From contig JAUIFH010000002.1 in assembly GCA_030429495.1 (NCBI GenBank), forward strand, positions 372,001 through 436,000: a DNA stretch of 64,000 bases, written 5' to 3'. The position numbers and the translations under genes are program-made. The DNA comes from Alphaproteobacteria bacterium (GTDB lineage: Bacteria; Pseudomonadota; Alphaproteobacteria; Rhodobacterales; Rhodobacteraceae). Shown here one piece after another: positions 18,201 through 26,080 of this stretch. Position 1 is the stretch's first letter, and each line of letters begins with the position of its first letter. Under the pieces are notes generated by a model. That model ran no database searches, had not been told where the DNA came from, and was given only the letters and a program-made list of their open reading frames with translations.

Positions 18201-18670
18201 GGCTTGGCATTGATCAGTTCGGCGATCTGGCCCTGCCGGACCAGCGCGGGCGAATGCGATCCGGTCGAGGCGTCGGCGAAAAGCATCTGCACGTCGCGGG
18301 CGCGGACGTCCTTCGTGTTGGCCTTGTAGGCCGATCCGGCGTCACGCGTGATGCGCCGCACGATGTCGAGCTGGTCCTGATCGTTGAACCCCGAAGGCGC
18401 AAGGCGTTCGGTGTTGTCGATCGTCAGCGACACCTCGGCGAAGTTGCGCGCGGGCCGTGTCGCCGCGCCGGCGAAGATCACGTCCTCCATCCCGTCGCCG
18501 CGCATCGCGGTGGGCCGGTTTTCACCCATCACCCAGCGCAACGCTTCGAGCAGGTTCGATTTGCCGCAGCCATTCGGGCCGACGACGCCCGTCAGCCCGT
18601 CATGAATCAGGAGATCCGTCGGATCGACGAAGCTCTTGAAACCGTTCAGTCTGAGCCGCGTGAAGCGCAA
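15215..18670 (-). CDS. smc: Chromosome segregation protein SMC
   Basis: Condensin-type ATPase that organises the chromosome. 1151 residues. The N-terminus RFTRLRLNGFKSFVDPTDL carries Walker A GPNGCGKSNLLEAL (31-44) and the Q-loop region; two long coiled coils flank a hinge around residues 500-650; the C-terminal head has the signature STLSLLSGGEQTLTALAL and Walker B PICVLDEVDAPLDDANV, ending in the D-loop and switch His (ITHH). The start is a TTG at 18670 with GAGAGGG upstream; the open frame continues to 19651 but this 327-codon extension is non-conserved and antisense to the GFA-GNAT gene. Divergent from that gene. Confidence 0.95.
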   Translation of the reverse strand: MRFTRLRLNGFKSFVDPTDLLIHDGLTGVVGPNGCGKSNLLEALRWVMGENRPTAMRGDGMEDVIFAGAATRPARNFAEVSLTIDNTERLAPSGFNDQDQLDIVRRITRDAGSAYKANTKDVRARDVQMLFADASTGSHSPALVRQGQIAELINAKPKNRRRILEEAAGISGLYQRRHEAELKLNATEQNLARVEDVVEQLASQLNQLARQARQAARYREIGEELRRAEGMLLYRRWREADEARALAEASLTERTKLAAQGEAAARAAARARSEREDALPPLREEEAIAAAVLQRLQVQRDTLNDQEARALQTIETLQGRIEQLARDMEREAGLNRDAGETIGRLEWEQAQIAKAADGHEARLADALEAAQDAARVLSDRETAHSELTEDVARLSARHQSAHRLLTDSRSTLDKSEADAARAEGTASEAEAALARASADLATAEAAQTEATAAAEAAETALIAADEARNDAQARETEARAVLSEADGEVGALKAEAAALQKLVEREAASGKQLLDRVTVKKGYEKALGAALADDLRAPVVDAAARSGWTALPGYGQAQTLPEGVSALSNHVTVPEVLARRIGQIGLVDKADGARLQPLLKPGQRLVSAEGDLWRWDGFRAGAEDAPTAAALRLQQLNRLTDLKRDLEEATGRAEGARQAHDLLTRRLTEATGADREAREARREADRRMAEASRALSRAEADSSIAGGKLEGARLAVARHQEEARAARTQLREAEAAVKALPDLDAARAEVEDVKLTVEAARMTMMAKRSAHDEIRREGEARTRRRQEITKEISGWKHRLETAEKRSAELAERKTASEAELKDASAAPAEIAAKREELGDAIDAAETRRRASADKLAEAETALRQATDAEREAERGASEAREARARAEARAEAARETVVHAADRIREDTEKEPAALLQSLDTDPEKMPSAEALDNDVHRLRRQRDSLGAVNLRAEEDAKEVQEEHDNLVMEKADLEEAIKKLRSGIAGLNREGRERLLTAFEQVNANFRLLFTHLFGGGEANLVLVESDDPLEAGLEIMCQPPGKKLSTLSLLSGGEQTLTALALIFAVFLANPAPICVLDEVDAPLDDANVTRFCDLLDEMTRRTDTRFLIITHHAVTMARMDRLFGVTMQEQGVSQLVSVDLKRAEALVA

Positions 18671-18853
18671 GGGCCGGCCCTCTCGTGATTCCTCAGGGCC
18701 TGCAATCCTTGGGCGGAAGGGCCGGTGAGTCAATGCTAATGCCCAGCATATGGCGGTCCGGCCGAAGTTTTCCACAAGATATCGCGCGGTGGTGGCGCTT
18801 GACGCGGCGCTCGGGCCGGCGCCAAATCGTGCGACGCGAGAAGAGGGCGAGAG

Positions 18854-19702
18854 ATGCAAGGTGGGTCCGGTCATTGCCTGTGCGGCGCGGTTCGGTTTGC
18901 GTTCGACGGCGCGGCCAACTGGCAGGCCCACTGCCACTGTGAAAGCTGCCGGCGCAACTGCGCCGCCCCGTTCACGAGTTTTCTCGGTGTGGATCACGGC
19001 AAGTGGCGCTGGACCGGAACTGCACCGGCCCGCTATGCGTCGTCGCCCGGCGTTACACGGCACTTCTGCCCGACCTGCGGCACGCCCATGGCGTACGAAA
19101 GCGAAGTGTGGCCGCATGAGATCCATTTCTACGCGGCGACACTCGACGATCCCGGCGCCTACGAACCCACCGAACATGTCAACTGGAACGAACATCTGCC
19201 GTGGCTGAAATTGGCCGATGGTCTTCCGGTCCGGCGCAAGCCCCGCCGGCTGGCTCCGGACGAGGACACAGCCCCTGTCCTGAACCTGATCCGTCGCGCT
19301 TTTGCCTACATGGACGGTGTCGTCGATCCCCCGTCTTCCGTACATCAACTGACCACCGACGTCATCGCGCGGCAGGCGGAGGACGGCGAGGTCTGGGTCG
19401 TCGAGGAGAATGGCGGGCCGATCGCCTGCCTGTTTCTCACGCCCCGGGCCGATCACCTTTATGTCGGCAAGGTCGCCGTGTCCGAGGCATACCGTCGGCA
19501 GGGACTTGCCGCGCAGCTTGTTGCGCTTACAGAGCGTCGTGCGCGCGAACGTGGATTGATGCGGCTCGAACTCGAAAGCCGTGTCGAACTGATCGCGAAC
19601 CACAAGGCGTTCGAGGCGCTGGGCTTCGCCCGGACCGGCGCACGGGCGCATGAGGGCTTCGACCGTCCGACATCCCTGACCTTTGCGAAAGTCATCGCCT
19701 GA
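18854..19702 (+). CDS. GFA/CENP-V-type zinc protein fused to GNAT acetyltransferase
   Basis: 282 residues joining two domains. Residues 1-120 are a GFA domain (glutathione-dependent formaldehyde-activating enzyme family) with zinc cysteines C8 and C10 (GHCLCGAVRF), C27, C29 and C32 (HCHCESCRRN), and C72 and C75 (HFCPTCGTP), then AATLDDP and the W-rich HVNWNEHLPWL. Residues about 130-282 are a GNAT acetyltransferase with the acetyl-CoA loop VAVSEAYRRQGLAAQLV and the C-terminal HKAFEALGFARTG. There is one continuous frame from an ATG at 18854, so it is a real fusion rather than two genes. The substrates of both halves are unknown. Confidence 0.85.
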   Translation: MQGGSGHCLCGAVRFAFDGAANWQAHCHCESCRRNCAAPFTSFLGVDHGKWRWTGTAPARYASSPGVTRHFCPTCGTPMAYESEVWPHEIHFYAATLDDPGAYEPTEHVNWNEHLPWLKLADGLPVRRKPRRLAPDEDTAPVLNLIRRAFAYMDGVVDPPSSVHQLTTDVIARQAEDGEVWVVEENGGPIACLFLTPRADHLYVGKVAVSEAYRRQGLAAQLVALTERRARERGLMRLELESRVELIANHKAFEALGFARTGARAHEGFDRPTSLTFAKVIA

Positions 19703-19768
19703 TCCGGCTTTGCGGGTTGTCGAAGCCCGCCGGGGTTCCTACCGTTCCCAGATGGAAACGGAGACCCG

Positions 19769-20305
19769 ATGACCCTACCTGTCCTGCTCGGAATGGCCGG
19801 CGCACTGCGCGCCGGGTCCACGAACCGCATGCTTGTCCGTGAGGCGGCGCGCCTTTTCGGTCCTGCCGACTTCGTTGAGGCAGACCTGCGACTGGCTCTC
19901 TATGACGGCGATCTGGAGGCAGAGGGGATGCCCGCGCCGGTGCTGCGGCTCGCGGAACTGATCGCCGGCGCGGATGCTGTCGTGATTTCGACCCCTGAAT
20001 ATAACAGCGCGCTCTCGGGTGTGCTGAAGAACGCGCTGGACTGGGTTAGCCGGGTGGAGGGGAATCCATGGGCGGGCAAGCCGGTCGCCATCCTCTCGGC
20101 AGCGGCCGGCCGGACCGGGGGTGCCAGGGCGCAATCCTCGCTTCGCCTAGCGATGACGCCGTTCCGGCCACGGCTGCTAACCGGGCCGGAGGTGATGATT
20201 GCGAATTCGCGCGCGGCGTTCGACGGGGATGGCCGGTTGACGGACGAACGCTCGATCAGTGGATTGACGGCGCTGATGGCGGCGCTGCGGGCAGAATTGC
20301 AATAG
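19769..20305 (+). CDS. NADPH-dependent FMN reductase family protein
   Basis: 178 residues of flavodoxin fold. The FMN phosphate loop is AGALRAGSTNRMLV near the N-terminus, and VVISTPEYNSALSGVLKNALDWVSR is the family hallmark. Members reduce FMN, quinones or metals with NAD(P)H; the substrate here is unknown. The gene is 66 nt after the GFA-GNAT gene on the same strand and convergent with the FAD oxidase (4-nt gap). Confidence 0.88.
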   Translation: MTLPVLLGMAGALRAGSTNRMLVREAARLFGPADFVEADLRLALYDGDLEAEGMPAPVLRLAELIAGADAVVISTPEYNSALSGVLKNALDWVSRVEGNPWAGKPVAILSAAAGRTGGARAQSSLRLAMTPFRPRLLTGPEVMIANSRAAFDGDGRLTDERSISGLTALMAALRAELQ

Positions 20306-20309
20306 CACC

Positions 20310-21374
20310 CTAAAGGCTGTCTTCGACCCGGAATCCATCGGGGATCAAATCCCGCCCGTCGAGGACGAGGTCGGCCATGACGGCGGCGATCCCAGGCGCC
20401 ATGCCGAAGCCGATCTTGAAGCCGCCATTGGCGACGAAGTGCCCGGCGCGGCCCGGCCACGGGCCGAGCATCGGCGCCCGGCTCTTCGCGCGCGGTCGGA
20501 GGCCGGCCCAACGTTCTGTCACCGGGGCCGAGCGCAAGGCCGGGCAAAGTGCACGCGCCTTGTCGATCAGCGCCTCCAGCCGGCCGTCCACGCTGTCAGG
20601 GCTCTCGAACGCGCGTTCGGACGTTGATCCGACCGCCACTGTGTCATCGCAATGCGGCACGATATGAAGCCCGTCGGCGAAGATCTGCGGTCGGTCGCAC
20701 GCCGCGCACGAGAGGAGCGCGGCCTGACCCTTCACTGCGCCGCCGACGGTTCGCCCTAGCTCGGCGGACAGGTCGGCAAGCCCGCGCACGCCCGTTGCCC
20801 AGATCACGCTGCCCCCCGCGGCATCCGGGCCGGACATGTCCGGCATGGACCCCGCAATCTCAACGCGGCCGCCCTTCGCATGGATCGCGGCGACCAGAGC
20901 CTCAGCGGCGCGGCGCGGGTGAAGCCGCGCGGAAAGATTGTCCTCGACCATCCATCCAGACGGGCTGGCAGGCGTCCAGCCATCATCTGATGCCGGGACG
21001 ACGCGCCATTCCGCCTTGCCACGCCAGAGTGTTGTCGCCCCCGCCGCCCGTTCGCGCGCGCGGGCCACGGCTGCATCGTCGGCAAGCGGCTGAAGGCGTC
21101 CGAGGCGCGCGTATCCGGGGTCGATGCCGGACTGGCCCGCGATCGCGTCCCAGAAGTCCGCCGCCATCAACAGACTGTCCAATTGGAACTCCTTCTTGGC
21201 GTTCCACTGTTCCGGCACGTGGGGGGCTAGGGCGCCGACGATACCGCCGGACGATCCCGCACCGATCCGCTCGCGTTCCACGACCCGCACGGACGCGCCG
21301 CGGCGCAGGCATGTCCAGGCAATGGCAAGGCCGAAGATGCCGCCCCCCATCACCGTCACATCCGCCGTTGCCAT
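20310..21374 (-). CDS. FAD-dependent oxidoreductase (DAO family), candidate MnmC1-like partner of MnmD
   Basis: 354 residues of the DAO superfamily. The dinucleotide-binding start is TADVTVMGGGIFGLAIAWTCLRRGASVRVVE, followed by GGIVGALAPHVPEQWNAKK, VIWATGVRGLADL, and the C-terminal FAD motif ERWAGLRPRAKSRAPMLGPW with FVANGGFKIGFGMAPG. The start at 21374 is the first Met before the FAD motif; the frame upstream to 21530 overlaps mnmD and is non-conserved. It is divergent from mnmD with 44 nt between. In enterobacteria the FAD oxidase and MnmD are two halves of one MnmC protein, so this could be the stand-alone oxidase that makes nm5U; a glycine- or D-amino-acid oxidase is the alternative. Confidence 0.78.
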   Translation of the reverse strand: MATADVTVMGGGIFGLAIAWTCLRRGASVRVVERERIGAGSSGGIVGALAPHVPEQWNAKKEFQLDSLLMAADFWDAIAGQSGIDPGYARLGRLQPLADDAAVARARERAAGATTLWRGKAEWRVVPASDDGWTPASPSGWMVEDNLSARLHPRRAAEALVAAIHAKGGRVEIAGSMPDMSGPDAAGGSVIWATGVRGLADLSAELGRTVGGAVKGQAALLSCAACDRPQIFADGLHIVPHCDDTVAVGSTSERAFESPDSVDGRLEALIDKARALCPALRSAPVTERWAGLRPRAKSRAPMLGPWPGRAGHFVANGGFKIGFGMAPGIAAVMADLVLDGRDLIPDGFRVEDSL

Positions 21375-21418
21375 TCCTCGCGCCCTTCGCGTAACTGCCT
21401 TCCGAAGGGGTATGCCAG

Positions 21419-22093
21419 ATGACCGCGAAGGACCAGAGCGAGCGGGTGGCGTGGCGGGACGGGCTGGTTCCCGTTTCCTCGCTGTTTGACGACCCGTATT
21501 TCTCGCTCGCCGACGGGCTGGCCGAGACACGCCATGTCTTCCTTGGCGGGAATGACCTGCCGGCGCGGTTTCGTGACGGTTTCACCATCGCCGAACTGGG
21601 GTTCGGCACCGGGCTCAATCTTGTCGCGACAGCGATCGAATGGGGGCGGTCGGGCGTGCCGGGGCGGCTCAGCTACACGAGTTTCGAGGCCCATCCGATG
21701 CCCGCCGACGATATGGAGCGGGCGCTTTCCGCCTTCCCAGAGGCGCTGGCATCGGCCGGGCCGCTCCTGACGGCCTGGGGCGCGGGCGCCCGCAGATTCG
21801 CCTTCGGCGCGCTCGACGTCACGGTGATCGAAGGTGATGCCCGTGAAACCCTTCCAAACTGGGACGGGCGGGCCGATGCCTGGTTCCTTGACGGCTTCTC
21901 GCCCGCGAAGAACCCCGAACTGTGGTCCGCCACCCTGATGGGGGAAGTCGCGCGCCATACTGCGCCGGGTGGCAGCTTTGCCACTTACACGGCGGCCGGT
22001 TTCGTTCGGCGGAGCTTGGCAGAGGCGGGATTTCAGGTGGAGCGGTGCGCGGGCTACGGAGCGAAGCGCCACATGAGCCGGGGCACGACATGA
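21419..22093 (+). CDS. mnmD: tRNA (5-methylaminomethyl-2-thiouridine)-methyltransferase MnmD
   Basis: Adds the final methyl in mnm5(s2)U34 of tRNA. 224 residues. Features shared with the MnmC N-terminal half: the start PVSSLFDDPYFSLADGLAETRHVFLGGN, the SAM motif FTIAELGFGTGLNLVATA, TSFEAHPM, and DAWFLDGFSPAKNPELWSATLM, with TYTAAGFVRRSLAEAGFQVER at the C-terminus. AAGGGG precedes the ATG. It overlaps the following DMT exporter gene by 4 nt (ATGA) and faces the FAD oxidase gene. Confidence 0.93.
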   Translation: MTAKDQSERVAWRDGLVPVSSLFDDPYFSLADGLAETRHVFLGGNDLPARFRDGFTIAELGFGTGLNLVATAIEWGRSGVPGRLSYTSFEAHPMPADDMERALSAFPEALASAGPLLTAWGAGARRFAFGALDVTVIEGDARETLPNWDGRADAWFLDGFSPAKNPELWSATLMGEVARHTAPGGSFATYTAAGFVRRSLAEAGFQVERCAGYGAKRHMSRGTT

Positions 22094-22962
22094 CCGACCA
22101 GAATTTCCGCCTCGGCGCATGGCTGATGACCGCAACGGCCTTTGTCTTCGCAATGCAGGACGGCATCTCGCGCCACCTCGCGGCCGAATACAACGTCTAC
22201 ATGGTCGTGATGATCCGCTACTGGTTCTTCGCGGCGTTCGTGATCGTCGTGGCGGCGCGAAAGGCGGGGGGCATCCGTGCCGCGACCCGCTCGCGCCACC
22301 CGGCGGTCCAGATCTTTCGCGGCGTGCTGCTGGCGGCGGAGATTTGCGTGATGGTGACGGCGTTCACCATCCTCGGCCTTGTCGAAAGCCATGCCGTCTT
22401 CACCTGCTATCCGCTTCTGGTCGCAGCGCTGTCCGGCCCGGTTCTGGGCGAGAAGGTTGGCTGGCGTCGGTGGACCGCGATCGGCGTGGGTTTCGTCGGC
22501 GTCCTCGTCATTCTTGAACCCGGTGTGAAGGTATTCGCTCCGGCGGCGCTGATTCCGCTGGCGGCCGCACTCATGTTTGCGCTCTACGGGCTTCTGACCC
22601 GCTATGTCGCGCGGTCGGACGGATCGGCCGTCAGCTTCTTCTGGACAGGGATCAGCGGCGCGGTCGTCATGACGGCGGTCGGCGTGTTCCACTGGGAACC
22701 GATGCGCGGCGGCGACTGGCTTTGGATGGCCGTGCTGTGCTGCACTGCGGCCACCGGGCACTGGTTCATGATCCGGGCACTCGAAGTGGCTGAGGCGAGC
22801 GCGGTCCAGCCCTTCGCCTATTTCCAGTTGGTTTTCGCTGCCGCGCTTGGCATGACGGTCTTTGGCGAAACGCTTGAGGTGAACGTGGCCATCGGCGCGG
22901 CGATCGTCGTGGCGGCGGGGCTTTTCACCCTCTGGCGGGCGCGGAAAGTGGCCGCGACGTAA
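22090..22962 (+). CDS. DMT (EamA) family transporter
   Basis: 290 residues with ten hydrophobic segments arranged as two EamA halves (first half about 8-140, second about 150-285). Family features: the N-terminal stretch FVFAMQDGISRHLA, the FRGVLLAAEICVMVTAFTIL region and VLVILEPGVKVF at the end of half one. The substrate is unknown; members export small metabolites. The start ATG overlaps the mnmD stop by 4 nt. It is convergent with the soluble lytic transglycosylase (16-nt gap). Confidence 0.9.
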   Translation: MTDQNFRLGAWLMTATAFVFAMQDGISRHLAAEYNVYMVVMIRYWFFAAFVIVVAARKAGGIRAATRSRHPAVQIFRGVLLAAEICVMVTAFTILGLVESHAVFTCYPLLVAALSGPVLGEKVGWRRWTAIGVGFVGVLVILEPGVKVFAPAALIPLAAALMFALYGLLTRYVARSDGSAVSFFWTGISGAVVMTAVGVFHWEPMRGGDWLWMAVLCCTAATGHWFMIRALEVAEASAVQPFAYFQLVFAAALGMTVFGETLEVNVAIGAAIVVAAGLFTLWRARKVAAT

Positions 22963-22978
22963 CCGCGGCCACGGCGCT

Positions 22979-24925
22979 TTACCGCCCCTTCAGTTCCGCC
23001 GTGAAGTTCAGCGGCCCGGACTGCCCGCTCAGCCGCGCGCGATAGATCGGCAGGCTCTCGGCCACGCGCATCACGTAAGTCTGGGTTTCACGGAACGGGA
23101 TCGCCTCGATCCAGTCGACCGGGTCGACACCGTCCCGGCGCGGATCGCCTAGGTCCCTGATCCACTGCCGCGAGCGGCCCGGCCCGGCATTGTAGCCGGT
23201 GGCAACGAGAAGCGGCGAGTTGCCGAACTCGTTCACGAGCTCATCCAGATAGGCCGCACCCAGCCGCGCGTTATACTTCCAGTCCGTGGTCAGCTTGCCG
23301 CCGTCATAGGCGACGCCAACCTTCTTCGCCATCATCTTCGCCGTGCCGGGCATCACCTGCATCAATCCCCGCGCGCCGGCGTGAGAGATGACGGCGGCGT
23401 TGAACTCGCTTTCCCGCCGCGCGATTGACAGCGCCAGTTCCGGCCTGACCGGCAGGTCAAGCCCCGACAACGCCGGCACCGGGAAATAGGCCGACGGCCA
23501 GATCGCGCCCTTGTCGGCAGCCGCCTTGGCGAGCGACAGCGCGACATAGGGTTCCTTGGCCTCGACGGCCATTCCGGCCAGCGCGCCGATTTCGCGGCCG
23601 GACAGACCCTCGCCGAGGTGAAGCAGGAACCGGGCCGCGAGCGTCTCGTCCCCCGCGGCCATCAGCTCCCGCGCCGTGAGCAGGACGGACGAATGCGCCA
23701 TCGGCAAGGTACGCCAGTCGGGATAGGCCTCGCCCCCGGCCATCGCGGGCGAGAGCGGTAGGCCAACCTTCTCGGCCGACAGCAGCCCGTAGAAGGCGGT
23801 CGGATAACGCGCTCCTTCGGCATAGGCGGTTCGGGCGTCCGCGCCTTGTCCCAAGACCTCGAAGGCGCGGCCGCGCCAGTATTGTGCGCGCGACATGCTG
23901 ATTGGGCCGTTCACGGCCTTCGCAAAACGGTCGAAATGGGTCAGTGCGGTCGTGGCGTCACCCAGTTTCCGCAAGGCGATATATCCCGCGAGCCATTCCA
24001 GATCCGCATAGTGGGAACCCGAACGAAGGTAGTGCATCGCGGCCATGCGGTAGGCCCGCCTTGCATCGCCCTCGCGCATCTCCTTGCGTGCCAGCCGGCG
24101 GCGCCAGTCTGCCCATTGCTCCGGATCGCCAAGCGCCTCGGCGCTGACGGATCGTTCCAGCAGAAGGGCGCCGGCGCTGTCATAAAGATCCTTGCGGATC
24201 CGCCAGCGAAACCGGTCATAGGCGAGGCCGCCGGAATTGACCGCCTTCTCGGGTAGTGCGGCGATCAGGTCGTCCACACCCTTGGCATCGGTCTGAAGGG
24301 CGACCCGGGCCTCCGCCACGGCCCGCGTATAGGGACTGGCGAGGATCAGCATCCTGCGCACATCGGCGGTGTTTCCCGCGCGAAGCATTGCGGCCGTCCG
24401 GCCATCGTGATGATCCGCCAGCCACGCGCCGTGCCGGGCGATGAACAATTCGTGCTCTGCCTCGGTCATGGCAAGATTGCGCCATGCGCGCACCGCTTCG
24501 TCCTGCGCCGCGCGGTCCTGCCCCAGCGCACGAAGCGCCGCGATGTAGGCAAGGCTCCCTCTGCCGGTCTGCGGCTTCTCGGCCGCGAAATAGTCGACGA
24601 CAGCGCTGGCAGGGATGTCCTCGGCGATCACCGCCTCGCCCTTGCTGCGCAGAAGCGGCAGGCCCGGCCAGTCGGGCCGGCGCGACAGGAAGGCGATGTA
24701 TTCGTCGAATCCGCCCTTGCCGTCGCGCAGGCGTTCCCAGTCGATCACGTCGGCGGCCAGCGGGCCGGCGGCGCGTGCCTTCGACACCGCGGCCGGCCAA
24801 TTTCGTGCGTCCGCGGCGGCGAGCGCGTCGCGGAAGGCAGCCGTGTCGTCAGCGTGCGCGTATTGCACCAGACATATGAATGCGGCCAGCGCCATCGGCG
24901 CGGCCTGCAGGAACCTTGTCGTCAT
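22979..24925 (-). CDS. Soluble lytic murein transglycosylase (Slt70-like)
   Basis: 648 residues, exported. A signal peptide (1-25, cleavage after YAHA) precedes a long alpha-helical superhelix of TPR-like repeats typical of Slt70, and a C-terminal SLT catalytic domain. In that domain the catalytic Glu lies in [36 protein letters not shown], followed by [14 protein letters not shown] and [16 protein letters not shown]. It cleaves peptidoglycan glycan strands in the periplasm. The start at 24925 is the first Met before the signal; an open frame continues upstream to 25435 but is antisense to dapA. It diverges from dapA. Confidence 0.93.
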   Translation of the reverse strand: MTTRFLQAAPMALAAFICLVQYAHADDTAAFRDALAAADARNWPAAVSKARAAGPLAADVIDWERLRDGKGGFDEYIAFLSRRPDWPGLPLLRSKGEAVIAEDIPASAVVDYFAAEKPQTGRGSLAYIAALRALGQDRAAQDEAVRAWRNLAMTEAEHELFIARHGAWLADHHDGRTAAMLRAGNTADVRRMLILASPYTRAVAEARVALQTDAKGVDDLIAALPEKAVNSGGLAYDRFRWRIRKDLYDSAGALLLERSVSAEALGDPEQWADWRRRLARKEMREGDARRAYRMAAMHYLRSGSHYADLEWLAGYIALRKLGDATTALTHFDRFAKAVNGPISMSRAQYWRGRAFEVLGQGADARTAYAEGARYPTAFYGLLSAEKVGLPLSPAMAGGEAYPDWRTLPMAHSSVLLTARELMAAGDETLAARFLLHLGEGLSGREIGALAGMAVEAKEPYVALSLAKAAADKGAIWPSAYFPVPALSGLDLPVRPELALSIARRESEFNAAVISHAGARGLMQVMPGTAKMMAKKVGVAYDGGKLTTDWKYNARLGAAYLDELVNEFGNSPLLVATGYNAGPGRSRQWIRDLGDPRRDGVDPVDWIEAIPFRETQTYVMRVAESLPIYRARLSGQSGPLNFTAELKGR

Positions 24926-24953
24926 TTGTCGCTCTGCCTCGAGGTTTTTTACA

Positions 24954-24981
24954 AGGATAGCGGCCCTGTCAGCGCTCGCAA
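24954..24981 (-). promoter_or_regulatory. Candidate promoter of the soluble lytic transglycosylase gene
   Basis: On the minus strand TTGCGA (24976-24981) and TATCCT (24954-24959) are 16 nt apart, about 29 nt before the start codon. Both hexamers resemble sigma-70 boxes. Weak evidence by itself. Confidence 0.35.
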
Positions 24982-25069
24982 CACACAAACTTGGCAAGTC
25001 CGTCCGATCCCTATAGGTTCCGCGCGATTTCACCGGGCGAGTCTGCCCTTCACACCAAAGGAGCGTGTC

Positions 25070-25945
25070 ATGTTCAAAGGGTCCTATGTTGCCCTCGTCA
25101 CGCCGTTCACGAACGGCGCGGTGGATTGGAACGCTCTGAAGAAACTCGTGGACTGGCACATCGCCGAAGGCACGCACGGGCTTGTCCCCGTCGGCACGAC
25201 CGGCGAAAGCCCGACGCTTTCCCACGAGGAGCATGGCCAGGTCATCGAAGCCGTCGTGAAGGCGGCCGCCGGCCGTGTGCCGGTCATCGCCGGCGCCGGG
25301 TCGAACAACACTGCCGAGGGGATCGCGCTGATCCAGCACGCCGAAAGGGCAGGCGCGGATGCGGCGCTTGTCGTGACGCCCTATTACAACAAGCCGACCC
25401 AGCGCGGGCTTTACGCGCATTTCAAGGCGATGCACGACGCGTCCAACCTGCCGATCATCATCTACAACATCCCGCCGCGCTCGGTCATCGACATGACGCC
25501 CGAGACGATGGGCGAACTAGCGAAACTGCCCCGCATCGTCGGGGTCAAGGACGCGACCGCCGACATCACCCGCGTCTCCAAGCAGCGCGCCACCTGCGGG
25601 CCGGATTTCATCCAGCTTTCGGGCGAGGATGCCTCGGCCCTCGGCTTCAACGCCCATGGCGGCGTCGGCGCGATCTCGGTCACCGCCAACGTCGCGCCGA
25701 AACTCTGCGCCGAGTTTCAGGAGGCGACGCTCGCGGGCGATTATGCCACCGCGCTGACCTATCAGGACCGGCTGATGCCGCTGCATGAGGCGATCTTCAT
25801 CGAACCCGGCCTTGCCGGCGCGAAATACGGCCTGTCGAAGCTCGGCCTCTGCTCGGACGAGGTGCGCTCGCCGCTGACGACGCTTCTGCCGGAGACCAAG
25901 GCGAAGATCGACGCGGCGATGCGTCATGCGGGGCTGGTGAACTAA
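25070..25945 (+). CDS. dapA: 4-hydroxy-tetrahydrodipicolinate synthase
   Basis: First enzyme of the lysine/diaminopimelate branch: condenses pyruvate with aspartate semialdehyde. 291 residues. The Schiff-base lysine lies in [10 protein letters not shown] (K160), the catalytic tyrosine in [10 protein letters not shown] (Y132), and the threonine pair in [15 protein letters not shown] (T43-T44). AAGGAG precedes the ATG at 25070. The gene ends at 25945, right at the edge of repeat copy 2. It is monocistronic, divergent from the transglycosylase and convergent with the glycosyltransferase-like gene. A weak TTGGCA (24991-24996) and TATAGG (25012-25017) pair may be its promoter, though the 15-nt spacing is short. 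Confidence 0.96.
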   Translation: MFKGSYVALVTPFTNGAVDWNALKKLVDWHIAEGTHGLVPVGTTGESPTLSHEEHGQVIEAVVKAAAGRVPVIAGAGSNNTAEGIALIQHAERAGADAALVVTPYYNKPTQRGLYAHFKAMHDASNLPIIIYNIPPRSVIDMTPETMGELAKLPRIVGVKDATADITRVSKQRATCGPDFIQLSGEDASALGFNAHGGVGAISVTANVAPKLCAEFQEATLAGDYATALTYQDRLMPLHEAIFIEPGLAGAKYGLSKLGLCSDEVRSPLTTLLPETKAKIDAAMRHAGLVN

Positions 25946-25946
25946 C

Positions 25947-26031
25947 GCGTTTCGGGTTTCGGCTGAAACTGCACGGATCAGAATTCGAACGAAGAAGGTT
26001 TGAATTCTGATTCAACGCAAACCCGAACCGC
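25947..26031. repeat. 85-bp nested palindromic repeat, copy 2 (inverted relative to copy 1)
   Basis: Inner arms 25977-25990 and 25998-26011 (14 bp, one mismatch that would be G-U in RNA, 7-nt loop). Outer arms are gcgtttcgggttt (25947-25959) and, as the complement, about 26019-26031 (12 of 13). It begins 2 nt after the dapA stop and lies between the convergent ends of dapA and the gene at 26081. The full reverse complement matches 7460-7544 position for position without gaps. In this copy it could also act as a two-way transcription end, though no T-run is present. Confidence 0.85.
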
Positions 26032-26080
26032 GATAAGCCGCCGAAACCGATGCAGTCGAATGGCCCGGGCCGCGCGGGGG

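Noticed and set aside
18671-19651. N-terminal extension of smc to 1478 residues
   Set aside because: Antisense to the GFA-GNAT gene, no conservation, and a TTG at 18670 with a ribosome site gives the usual SMC N-terminus.
24926-25435. 170-residue upstream extension of the lytic transglycosylase
   Set aside because: It overlaps dapA in antisense and lies before a clear signal peptide at 24925.
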